64,000 nt of DNA from contig NZ_CP031415.1 of the NCBI RefSeq assembly GCF_003367315.1, positions 370,001 to 434,000 of the forward strand, in the 5' to 3' direction. Each line of letters opens with the position of its first letter. Position 1 is the stretch's first letter. Of this stretch, positions 19,530-27,214 are shown in pieces. Position numbers and translations under genes: made by a program. The stretch comes from Saccharospirillum mangrovi. Its GTDB lineage: Bacteria; Pseudomonadota; Gammaproteobacteria; Pseudomonadales; Natronospirillaceae. The notes beneath the pieces were generated by a model. It was not told the DNA's origin. It ran no database searches and was given only the letters and a program-made list of their open reading frames with translations.

Positions 19530-20618
19530 ATGAACGAAAATCGCAGTCAGGAACTTTGTTCGGTCGTATATATATGGATCGATAGCAGTCAATTCGTCAC
19601 TCGGATCAATAGCAAAACACGGTATCTGGTCATTCCCGATCAGCCACAGTTGAGTCATTTTCCAAGCTGGACCTTTGACGGTCGATTTGCACTTCAATCG
19701 CCTTGTGATGAAGCTTACTTAACGCCGGTTCGCTGGTACCGCAATCCATTAAAACTGGGCCGCCATTTTTTATTGCTCTGCGAAACAACCGATGCCGAAG
19801 GGTATGCTCAGCCCAGCAACCACCGCGCCGGATTAAAACAAATGATTCAGCGGTACGAGGCGGGCAATCAACTCTGGATGGGGTTTGAGCAATCGTATTG
19901 CCTGTACGGTCCGCATTGTCAGGAATCACTTTTATTGCAATCGCAGGGTGAAACATCGGTCGCCTATCGTTGCGGCGACGGTGTGCAGGTGACCATTCGT
20001 GACATAGTTGAACAACACGCGCTGGCATGCCTGGACGCCGGGTTGCCTTTAGCGAGTTGGCACGCCTGCGCCACATCAAAGCAATGGCTTTTCCAGTTGG
20101 GGTATCGCGGCCTGGATGAAAACTATGGCGCGCTGCGAATGGCGGACGATTTGTGGTTGGCGCGCTATCTGTTGGAACGGGTGGCTGAACGCGTTGGCTG
20201 CGTGGTTTGCTACGATGCCGAAGGCGATCAAAGCCCATTGGCGACCGGAATTTCGACTTGGAAAACCCGAAATCCGCGTTTTGGAATGGATGAAATTCAA
20301 CACCTGGTTTCGGTACTGGAAGAGTTGGAATCGATCGACCGCACCAGCCAGGAATTCAAGCATCAATTTTATCGCTCGGAAGATTACGCTGCTGGATATA
20401 CCAGCCGACAGTCGGCAATCCGAATTCCATTGCAGGTGGTTCAACAACGTTGCGGATATCTGGTTGATCGGCGACCCAGAGGCAATGCCGATCCGTATCG
20501 AATTGCTCAGTATTTACTTGGTGCGCTTTCGGTGGGTGAAGACGACTCCCAATCCGAACTCACTGACAGGGAAGACAGCGAAAGCGGGGAATACGTCGAT
20601 CTGGTCTTAAACGGCTAA
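19530..20618 (+). CDS. Degenerate type II glutamine synthetase homologue, copy 1
   Basis: The 362-residue protein follows the eukaryotic-type (GSII) glutamine synthetase fold end to end: VVYIWIDSS, SKTRYLV, FPSWTFDGR, LLLCETTDAEG, MGFEQSY, ADDLWLARYLLERV, SAIRIPLQV and GYLVDRRPRGNADPY. Key metal ligands are missing relative to the human enzyme: E136 becomes S122, E196 becomes C180, E203 becomes L187, H253 is absent and E338 becomes V; only the first glutamate (E120) and the arginine pair remain. It is unlikely to make glutamine. The ATG at 19530 (AAGGTG upstream) aligns with its paralogue at 23940-25001. Confidence 0.78.
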   Translation: MNENRSQELCSVVYIWIDSSQFVTRINSKTRYLVIPDQPQLSHFPSWTFDGRFALQSPCDEAYLTPVRWYRNPLKLGRHFLLLCETTDAEGYAQPSNHRAGLKQMIQRYEAGNQLWMGFEQSYCLYGPHCQESLLLQSQGETSVAYRCGDGVQVTIRDIVEQHALACLDAGLPLASWHACATSKQWLFQLGYRGLDENYGALRMADDLWLARYLLERVAERVGCVVCYDAEGDQSPLATGISTWKTRNPRFGMDEIQHLVSVLEELESIDRTSQEFKHQFYRSEDYAAGYTSRQSAIRIPLQVVQQRCGYLVDRRPRGNADPYRIAQYLLGALSVGEDDSQSELTDREDSESGEYVDLVLNG

Positions 20619-20875
20619 TGCCCGAGCGAATAGAGTTTTTATCCAGGCCGCTGTTAATTATGAAATCGATGCGCCTGACAGGGATGTTTTGTCGGGCTGA
20701 GACACTCAGAATTATTCAGAAAACATCCACGCTGGCAGAGGCGGCCACCAGCGAATTAATAAATGATGGACTCGAATGGATGAACCGACATTACTTGCGG
20801 GAGACGGAGATTGGTTCGCAATTTTCGCTTCTAACGCCGGCTGAACTATGGAACCAGTGCTGTTATTTCGCCTGA
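20618..20875 (+). CDS. Possible small coupled protein of unknown function
   Basis: An 85-residue frame whose ATG overlaps the stop of the degenerate GSII gene (TAATG), a typical translational-coupling junction. The product is helix-prone (ETLRIIQKTSTLAEAATSEL) with no signal, membrane segment or family I recognise. Its 3' end overlaps the convergent HxlR gene by 13 bases. Evidence is the coupling geometry only, so it may be a chance frame. Confidence 0.4.
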   Translation: MPERIEFLSRPLLIMKSMRLTGMFCRAETLRIIQKTSTLAEAATSELINDGLEWMNRHYLRETEIGSQFSLLTPAELWNQCCYFA

Positions 20876-21288
20876 TTCCAGGGTTCAGTTCTGGTTTCGT
20901 CATAACGCGTCTGATGCCGCGTTACTTCCTCTATATGGCATTCCACAAAATCCGCCAGCTGAGTCACCAGCCGGGCGCTTTCTTCACCCAGGGCCGTCAA
21001 GCTGTAATCCACATGCGGCGGTAAGACCGGATGCATGACACGCGCCACGAAACCATCCCGTTCCAGCTGCTGCAGTGTCTGCGCCAGCATTTTTTCGCTG
21101 ATACCGCCGATCAGGCGGCGCAATTCACTGAAGCGATGGCTGGGTTTACTGGATAGAGCCGCAAGCACGATCACCCCCCAGCGGCTGGTGAGGTGTTGTA
21201 ACACCGGCCGAGACGGGCATTGACTGGCAAATATATCGCCTCGGGCCAATGCGCCCGACAAGCTGCGCCATGAATGTTGAGTCGACAT
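20863..21288 (-). CDS. qorR: HxlR-family transcriptional regulator (QorR-like)
   Basis: The 141-residue winged-helix protein has the HxlR core: CPSRPVLQHLTSRWGVIVLAAL, FSELRRLIGGISEKMLAQTLQQLERDGFV and VDYSLTALGEES. The N-terminal cysteine (SQCPSR) matches the redox-sensing cysteine of QorR/YtfH. It diverges from a qorB-like gene exactly as ytfH/ytfG do in E. coli, so it most likely represses both genes until the cysteine is oxidised or alkylated. Confidence 0.88.
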   Translation of the reverse strand: MSTQHSWRSLSGALARGDIFASQCPSRPVLQHLTSRWGVIVLAALSSKPSHRFSELRRLIGGISEKMLAQTLQQLERDGFVARVMHPVLPPHVDYSLTALGEESARLVTQLADFVECHIEEVTRHQTRYDETRTEPWNQAK

Positions 21289-21308
21289 GAGCTAACCTTT
21301 TGGTTGGT

Positions 21309-21325
21309 ACTTACTTTTAGTTAGT
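21309..21325. promoter_or_regulatory. Probable HxlR operator
   Basis: An inverted repeat, ACTTACTTTTAGTTAGT (one mismatch between arms), sits 20 bp upstream of the qorR-like start and 60 bp upstream of qorB, in the shared divergent promoter. Known HxlR-type operators have this GTACTTAC-like form. Confidence 0.6.
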
Positions 21326-21385
21326 GCTGAGTTTAATCTGCCCGCCACTGGATAACCAGTCTGATTAAACATTGAGGAGAACCCG

Positions 21386-22243
21386 ATGATTGCTATTACC
21401 GGCGCCAGTGGCCAACTCGGCCGTTTGGTCTTGAACCAATTGTTAGAAACCAACCCGGCCAGCGACATTGTTGCCTTGGCCCGCAAGCCTGAGACGTTGA
21501 GCGGCTATGCCGACCAGGGCGTTCAGGTCCGCCAGGCCGATTATGACAAACCGGAAACCCTGCTGCCGGCGCTGAAGGGCGTGAAAAAGCTGCTGCTGAT
21601 TTCCGGCAGTGAAGTTGGCAAGCGCACGGCTCAACATCGGGCCATGATTGACGCGGCCGTTCAGGCGGGCGTCACTTTGGTGGCTTACACCAGCATTCTG
21701 CGTGCGGATACCTCAAGTCTGATGTTGGCGCAGGAACACCTCGCCACCGAGCAGGCATTGCAAGCCAGTGGTTTGCCGTTTGTATTGCTGCGCAACGGTT
21801 GGTACAGCGAAAACTACACCGGCACCGCAGCGATGACGGTGGAGCATGGCGCCTTGTTTGGTGCCGCCGGTGATGGCCGCATTGCCACCGCTACCCGTGC
21901 GGATTACGCCGCCGCCGCTGTTGCGGTGTTAACCGGCTCTGAGTCACATGCAGGCAAGGTGTATGAGCTGGCGGGTGATCAAGGGTTTACGTTGAGTGAA
22001 TACGCAGCAGAACTGGCCAAGATCAGCGGAAAGCCAGTCAGCTACACCAACCAAAGCCAGGCCGATTTCCAGGCGTTTTTGCAGCAGGTGGGATTGCCGG
22101 AAGGATTGGCGCAGATGCTGGCGGATTCAGAAACTGGTGCCAGCCGTGGCGAGTTGTTTGATGACTCGAAAACACTGAGTAAGTTGATCGGCCGCCCGAC
22201 GACGCCGATCTCTGAAAGCATTAAAGCGGCGTTGGCTGCTTAA
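21386..22243 (+). CDS. qorB: NAD(P)H:quinone oxidoreductase QorB-like (NmrA/SDR)
   Basis: The 285-residue atypical SDR has the nucleotide-binding TGASGQLGRLVLNQL motif at residues ~5-19, then LISGSEVGKRTAQH, and FVLLRNGWYSENY, all typical of QOR2/YtfG (NADPH-dependent quinone or quinone-like reductase). GAGGAGAA precedes the ATG. It is divergently paired with its HxlR regulator. The reaction would be two-electron reduction of quinones in the cytosol. Confidence 0.88.
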   Translation: MIAITGASGQLGRLVLNQLLETNPASDIVALARKPETLSGYADQGVQVRQADYDKPETLLPALKGVKKLLLISGSEVGKRTAQHRAMIDAAVQAGVTLVAYTSILRADTSSLMLAQEHLATEQALQASGLPFVLLRNGWYSENYTGTAAMTVEHGALFGAAGDGRIATATRADYAAAAVAVLTGSESHAGKVYELAGDQGFTLSEYAAELAKISGKPVSYTNQSQADFQAFLQQVGLPEGLAQMLADSETGASRGELFDDSKTLSKLIGRPTTPISESIKAALAA

Positions 22244-22253
22244 GAAAGAAAAA

Positions 22254-22292
22254 ACTCTTTTCCGGCCCTCAAAGCGTCTGGTCGGAAAAGAG
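22254..22292 (-). terminator. Minus-strand terminator
   Basis: CTCTTTTCCGGCC pairs with GGTCGGAAAAGAG around a ~14-base loop. On the minus strand the stem is followed by a T-rich run, so it should end the FN3/FG-GAP-like gene. Confidence 0.75.
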
Positions 22293-22348
22293 AAACCTTG
22301 AATGAAAAACAATGTGAATGATGTGCTGTGACTGCGAGTTGAGTGTGG

Positions 22349-23158
22349 TTAAGACTTCCATCCCAACTGGCGGAAAAAACTTTCTGGTGCGTCGTTGTAG
22401 CGAGAGGGTTGAGCCGATTCGTCGTCGCCGGACTCAGCCGCCCTGTCTGATGAAGGTCGCTGAGGCGGAGGAGTGGAATCGTCTTCCAGACAATCCGCTT
22501 TAGCCAGTGCGTTGATGTAAGCGGTCTGGCTCCATTGACCGGAACGGTCGCGATTGAACACATAGGCCGCACCCATATAACTTGCTGCCGTCTTGCCGTG
22601 TACTCGCGGATAAGCGGAACTGAAATCGTCTTGCGCAATGATCAGTGTATTGCCGCCTTCATTGAGATTGATGGCGAAACCAAAGAATTCGCTGGCGTCA
22701 ATTTCACTGGTACGCAAAAAACGCAAACTGTCTTCCAATTCGGCGGTGATCGATACCATCGAAGAATCTGTAAAACCGTCTTCGTTATAAGCGCGTAAAA
22801 TGTATTGAGCGTTGATACGGCTGTGCAATGGCACGGTCCAGATCAAAGACTCACGCCCTGGCAAAATATACGATCCTACCCGTTTGAAATCGGTCTGCTC
22901 ATTGACGCGTTCCAATAATTGGTAGTGGCTGGCTCCAGCTACATCGCGCCATTGAAAACGCAAATTGCGCGCTGACTGAAACCGCACGTTCATGCGTGGC
23001 GCTGCCGGTGCTATGGACACATCGGTTCGGTGTGAACCGCCAAGAGCAACCTTGCCTTTGTCTTTGTTTCTACTTTTAAAAAAGGTCATCGCTGCTGCAA
23101 ATAAAACCAGCAGGGCCGTGCATTTTAGTAACAGAAAAATGATCTCAGAAACATTCAT
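22349..23158 (-). CDS. Membrane-anchored protein with FN3-like and FG-GAP-like segments, copy 1
   Basis: The 269-residue protein has one N-terminal membrane helix (residues ~6-27), a linker, an FN3-like beta domain (~57-135; NLRFQWRDVAGASHYQLLER and SRINAQYILRAYNEDGF) and an FG-GAP-like repeat (~155-205; EFFGFAINLNEGGNTLIIAQ ... AAYVFNRDRSGQWSQTAYI). The C-terminal 50 residues are polar and low complexity. The same order occurs in the paralogue at 61702-62496. The orientation is likely type II with the domains in the periplasm. No function is known. Confidence 0.75.
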   Translation of the reverse strand: MNVSEIIFLLLKCTALLVLFAAAMTFFKSRNKDKGKVALGGSHRTDVSIAPAAPRMNVRFQSARNLRFQWRDVAGASHYQLLERVNEQTDFKRVGSYILPGRESLIWTVPLHSRINAQYILRAYNEDGFTDSSMVSITAELEDSLRFLRTSEIDASEFFGFAINLNEGGNTLIIAQDDFSSAYPRVHGKTAASYMGAAYVFNRDRSGQWSQTAYINALAKADCLEDDSTPPPQRPSSDRAAESGDDESAQPSRYNDAPESFFRQLGWKS

Positions 23159-23303
23159 GGCTTTGATCTCAGTGTGGCGAGGTGGCCGTTGCCGGAGGCC
23201 GAAGCAGGTGGTGGAGGCTAATGGCTAACTCCCTGCCATTTCGCCTCCACCGAAAAAGACTTCCTTGTCGCGGGAATCCCTTCCCGGCCCCTATCCCCCG
23301 ATC

Positions 23304-23702
23304 TTATGGCTGGGCAACAAACCAGACGTTGCCAACACCGTCACCATTGGTGTCGCCTTCTTTGCGGTCGCCAACCCAGGTGTATAAAGGGCGACCTTTG
23401 TAGGTCCACTGCTGGGTGCCGTCGTTACGCGCGATGATGTTGAAACCACCGCCTGCTGTAGCCGCTGCGCCAGCAGTGAACGGCGGCCAGTTGTCGGCGC
23501 AACCGCCGTTGCAGTTGGAGACTTCCGGTGCGTCGTTGGTGAAGGTGTAGAGCGTCATGCCATCGCGGTTTGCCAACACGGTGCCTTGGCTGGTGCTGAC
23601 TTCTTTGACAAAGTTATGGCCGTCACCATAGGCATCGACAGCGCAGCCTGCGGCGGTGAGGATGGCCAGGGTCATCACAGTGGCGAAGGTGGTTGCTTTC
23701 AT
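23304..23702 (-). CDS. Secreted lipoprotein with COG4315-type repeats
   Basis: The 132-residue protein has a signal ending in AAGC (lipobox, cysteine at 20). It contains two repeats of the predicted-lipoprotein family (COG4315, Lipoprotein_15): GTVLANRDGMTLYTFTND and QWTYKGRPLYTWVGD, plus NCNGGCADNWPPF with its two conserved cysteines. Such proteins face the periplasm; their reaction is unknown. GGAAGC lies upstream of the ATG. Confidence 0.85.
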   Translation of the reverse strand: MKATTFATVMTLAILTAAGCAVDAYGDGHNFVKEVSTSQGTVLANRDGMTLYTFTNDAPEVSNCNGGCADNWPPFTAGAAATAGGGFNIIARNDGTQQWTYKGRPLYTWVGDRKEGDTNGDGVGNVWFVAQP

Positions 23703-23939
23703 TTTTGCTTCCTTGAATCAGTTTGGTTCTTTCGCGCAAAGCGCTGTTTCTCAAACGGAGTCCCTGGCGTTTTTTTAAGTGCCAACTGCGCTCCGAATTT
23801 GTTAGTGACCGTTGCAAAAAATGCCTACTCCCTGACGTAAAAAATATCCTTAAAACTTTGCCAACGGCTTCGACATCCATCCAGACGACTGGGTGTTTTG
23901 ATTTGGATGCACGCTTGGAAATTTTTTTAAAAAATACAG

Positions 23940-25001
23940 TCAGACGCTCATCGCTACGCGGGTACGGATGTCCGTCGGTGCGGAAATAACCACCGTGGTG
24001 TCGTCGTTTTGCATCAACCCAACCAGGTATCGCCCCAGCTCATAAGGATCGGCGTCGGCACGGGGGCGACGGTCGACCAGATAGCCATGACCTTGCTGCA
24101 TCACTTGGGTTGGAATTCGGATCGCTGCCGTGCGTTTTGTGATGCCCGAACTGAACTGTTGTGCTTGTTCTGACAGGCAGCCATAGCTGTACGGTTGCGC
24201 AATTGCCGGGTCGGTTAAGCGCTGGGCAATCACATCCAGAGCGTTCAGTCCGCAGCGAATGTCGCGGGTAAACAGCGTCGAGAAACTCACGTGCAGATGG
24301 GCGCCGTTTTGGTTCTGGTGATAGTCGATGTAGAAACCGAACTGATCCGCCAGGCGTTCCAGTAAGTAGCGGGCAATCCATAAATCGTCGGCCACGCTCA
24401 GGGCATCGCAACGGTCGTCCGAGTCGCCTCGGTGGCCGACTTGAAAGCGTCGGCTGTGTTGAGTGGATTCAGCGTTCATGCCGTAAAACAACAGACCGGC
24501 ATCCAGGCAGGCGCGCAAATGCGCTTCCGCCAGCGCGGCTTCACGGTGGTTATCTGGGTTGCCGGAGGCGTCGATGCCGCAATATGCAGAAGGCAACGGC
24601 CAGGCGGTGGTGTTTGTTGTCGTCGCTTTTGGTATCGCCCGATACGGCTGTTCAAAACCCAACCAGGGGGCCAGCTCTGTGTAAGCGTTCAACATCAGGC
24701 TGCGCAATGGCGCGCGATTGTTGGAAATGTGGGTGCAGCCGCCTGCGTCCAGGACTTCACACAACGCTAAGTAGTGGCCGGGGCCACGTAACGGGTCTGG
24801 GTACAACTGAACGGGTGCCAGCAGGCAATCGTGATCGTGGCTGTCGGCCTGTTGGGTTTGAGTGCCATCAAAGGTCCAGCGTGGCAGGTCGTTTGGCTGT
24901 GGCTGATCGCCTAAAGACACAATCCGTGTCTTGCTGCGCAAACCGGGCGCTGGCCGATGGCCATCCAGCCAGATGTATTCAACGATGTTTTGCTGATTCA
25001 T
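23940..25001 (-). CDS. Degenerate type II glutamine synthetase homologue, copy 2
   Basis: The 353-residue protein is closer to true GSII than copy 1: EYIWLDG (residues 8-14), LRSKTRIV, LPRWTFDGTQTQQA, DPLRGPGHYLALCEV, WLGFEQPY (113-120), YGMNAEST (173-180), NGAHLHVSFST (232-241), TKRTAAIRIP (288-297) and GYLVDRRPRADADPY (306-320). Against human GS, E134, E196 and H253 equivalents remain (E117, E178, H237), but E136 is P119, E203 is arginine and E338 is V309. Loss of ligands at both metal sites argues against synthetase activity; nucleotide or ligand binding is possible. It diverges from BTAD-hydrolase copy 2. Confidence 0.82.
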   Translation of the reverse strand: MNQQNIVEYIWLDGHRPAPGLRSKTRIVSLGDQPQPNDLPRWTFDGTQTQQADSHDHDCLLAPVQLYPDPLRGPGHYLALCEVLDAGGCTHISNNRAPLRSLMLNAYTELAPWLGFEQPYRAIPKATTTNTTAWPLPSAYCGIDASGNPDNHREAALAEAHLRACLDAGLLFYGMNAESTQHSRRFQVGHRGDSDDRCDALSVADDLWIARYLLERLADQFGFYIDYHQNQNGAHLHVSFSTLFTRDIRCGLNALDVIAQRLTDPAIAQPYSYGCLSEQAQQFSSGITKRTAAIRIPTQVMQQGHGYLVDRRPRADADPYELGRYLVGLMQNDDTTVVISAPTDIRTRVAMSV

Positions 25002-25118
25002 ATCGCGCTCACTTGGGTAACAGCGTCAGTCGGCGGTGTATTCCGACAACTTGTTGACGCCTGGCTGGCAGAAAACCCAGGTGGCGTCCGTTGAGTGCGC
25101 GGCAATATAGGGCAGTAC

Positions 25119-25169
25119 CGTTTGAATAATCGTTTGAAAAACGCCAAAATAAGTCTTAAATCGTGTGAA
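25119..25169 (+). promoter_or_regulatory. Octamer array upstream of BTAD-hydrolase copy 2
   Basis: CGTTTGAA at 25119-25126, CGTTTGAA at 25131-25138 and CGTGTGAA at 25162-25169, with spacings of 12 and 31 bp. This is the spacing and orientation seen upstream of copy 1. The last site ends 85 bp before the GTG at 25254. It lies in the promoter shared with the degenerate GSII gene. Confidence 0.65.
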
Positions 25170-25253
25170 TTACCGTGGTATTTAGTCCCACCGGTTTAAA
25201 AACCACGATTGGTTCAAGGTTTTCTACTGGCCCGACACTTAGGAGCGGCAGCT

Positions 25254-26837
25254 GTGAAACTGACGCTTAACACCCTCGGCGAGCTGAGTGTTGCCTGGGA
25301 TGGCCAGCTGGTCGCTCTGCCCTCTTCCAAACGCACCCGCGCATTGCTGGCCTACTTGGCAATGACCGCGCGGCCCCACCGACGCGACCGACTCTGCGAA
25401 GTCTTCTGGAAACTGCCGGACGATCCGCGCGGTGCCTTGCGTTGGTCGTTGAGCAAAATCCGTCACTTGGTTAATCACGCCACGCTCGAACGCTTAGTGG
25501 CCGATCGTGAACGGGTGTCGCTACTGACGGCCGACATCGACATCGACATTCGCTGCATCGCGCAACAGCTGGATGAACCCAATCTGGACGCTGCGGCGCT
25601 GAAAGCCATAGACCAGCGTCTGCAACAGCCGTTGCTGGATGGTTTGGATCTCGCCAATCAGGAACTGTTTCAGCAATGGCTTAATGCCGAGCGTCAGGAA
25701 GTGGTGCAGCTGCGCGCTAAGGCGCTGAGTCAACTGGCGGTGTTGGATGAGCTGGATGAGTCGGAGCAACTGGGCTGGGCGCGTCAATGGATGCAACTGG
25801 ACCCCTACTGCCCCCAGGCTGCGCAGCGATTGTTGGAGCTGTTGCAACTGTGTGGTGAGGTCGAAGAAAGCCGTCAGACCGCTACGCAGTTGGCGCAACG
25901 CTTTCGCAACGCTGGTATCGCCTGGTCGCCCGCGCTGAGCGCCGCCGATGAACCGGCGGAACCTGCCCAACTGCGGCCGACAGAGCGCGATTGGCTGGCG
26001 CGGCAGAAGATACAGTTCTGCACCGCCGTTGATGGCGTGCGCATTGCCTACGCCTCTGTCGGTGGTGGCACACCCATCATCAAAGCCGCCAATTGGCTGA
26101 GCCATTTAGAGCACGATTGGGACGCGCCCATCTGGAGCCCGCTGTTCCGCGAGTTAGCCACGGATCATCGTTTTATCCGCTATGACGAACGCGGCAATGG
26201 CTTGTCGGATTGGCTGGTGGGTGAGCTGTCGTTCGATGCCTTTCTGGCCGATCTGGAAACCGTTGTCGATGCCAGCGGTGTCGATCGGTTTGCCTTGATG
26301 GGCATCTCTCAGGGGGCGGCCGTGTCGATTGCCTACGCAGTGAAACACCCCGAACGCGTCAGTCATTTGATCTTGTTTGGCGGCTACGCCAGCGGCTGGC
26401 GCATCAATGCGACGGACGCGCTCAAACGCGAGCGCGAAGCCGTCATCACACTGACCGAAACCGGCTGGGGGCAAGACAATCCGGCCTATCGGCAGATTTT
26501 TTCATCGACGTTTATGCCCAGCGCCAGCGCCAGCGAAATGGTCTGGTTCAATGAATTCCAACGCCTGACGACCTCGCCGGAAAACGCCGCGCGTTTCCTG
26601 TCGGTTTTCGGTGATATCGATGTGCGCGAGCAACTGGCTCAGGTGCGCGTGCCAACCTTGGTGATTCACTCGCTGGGCGATCAGCGCATTCCCGTCAGTG
26701 TCGGTCGTGACATTGCTGCGGCCATTCCCAATGCCGAATTTGTCGGGCTGGAAAGTGACGGCCACTTGTTGCTCGGCCGTGAACCCGCCTCCCAGATGTT
26801 TGTTCAAACGGTTCGCGAGTTCATCGCCACAACCTGA
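25254..26837 (+). CDS. BTAD (SARP-like) regulator fused to alpha/beta hydrolase, copy 2
   Basis: The 527-residue protein has the domain order of copy 1: winged helix (LGELSVAWDGQLV, SKRTRALLAYLAM, LRWSLSKIRHLV), BTAD-like helices, and a hydrolase beginning near KIQFCTAVDGVRIAYASVG. The triad is GISQGAA serine, HSLGDQR aspartate and SDGHLLLGRE histidine. The GTG at 25254 (AGGAG upstream) aligns with the other copies; an upstream in-frame start at 25209 would add 15 non-conserved residues. It diverges from degenerate GSII copy 2 and precedes copy 3 in tandem. Confidence 0.85.
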   Translation: MKLTLNTLGELSVAWDGQLVALPSSKRTRALLAYLAMTARPHRRDRLCEVFWKLPDDPRGALRWSLSKIRHLVNHATLERLVADRERVSLLTADIDIDIRCIAQQLDEPNLDAAALKAIDQRLQQPLLDGLDLANQELFQQWLNAERQEVVQLRAKALSQLAVLDELDESEQLGWARQWMQLDPYCPQAAQRLLELLQLCGEVEESRQTATQLAQRFRNAGIAWSPALSAADEPAEPAQLRPTERDWLARQKIQFCTAVDGVRIAYASVGGGTPIIKAANWLSHLEHDWDAPIWSPLFRELATDHRFIRYDERGNGLSDWLVGELSFDAFLADLETVVDASGVDRFALMGISQGAAVSIAYAVKHPERVSHLILFGGYASGWRINATDALKREREAVITLTETGWGQDNPAYRQIFSSTFMPSASASEMVWFNEFQRLTTSPENAARFLSVFGDIDVREQLAQVRVPTLVIHSLGDQRIPVSVGRDIAAAIPNAEFVGLESDGHLLLGREPASQMFVQTVREFIATT

Positions 26838-27214
26838 GTTTGCATCCGCCTTAGCTTTTCAGTGGCCTGAAAACGACGGCTCACGCGTGCCAGTGCGTTC
26901 GCGCCGAGCTGATTGACCCCGTTTTTCCTCATCGCACGTACAGCGTTCAGCGTTGCTGCAATCGAACTTCAAACGTTAACCGCAACCCCCGTTCCGGGGG
27001 CGATGCGAAAATGTCGACTAAAATACATAGACGGACGCTGAGTACCCCGGCTGCTGGCCGATGCTGGGGGTGATACACCAAATAACGTTTGAAAAATCGT
27101 TAGAAGCCGTCAATAGTACAGGGAGGCGTTGGAATTTTGACGCAATTTGTATACTTATGTAACTGATTCTGTTCCGTTGAGTTCGGCAGTTGCCGAGAGG
27201 TAGGAAGAGTCACC
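26838..27214. other. Intergenic region between tandem BTAD-hydrolase copies 2 and 3
   Basis: No gene is supported. It holds a G/C hairpin (ACCCCC with GGGGGC, near 26985-27001, no T run), a lone TTCAAACG at 26968-26975 and the octamer array of copy 3. The length argues that copy 3 has its own promoter rather than reading through from copy 2. Confidence 0.6.
27086..27134 (+). promoter_or_regulatory. Octamer array upstream of BTAD-hydrolase copy 3
   Basis: CGTTTGAA (27086-27093) and CGTTAGAA (27098-27105) are spaced 12 bp, with CGTTGGAA at 27127-27134, 29 bp further. It is the same orientation and nearly the same layout as at copies 1 and 2. The last octamer ends 80 bp before the ATG at 27215. 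Confidence 0.6.

Noticed and set aside
19530-25001. GSII-like genes considered as functional glutamine synthetases
   Set aside because: Several metal-ligand glutamates are replaced in each copy, so a glnA-type call is not justified.
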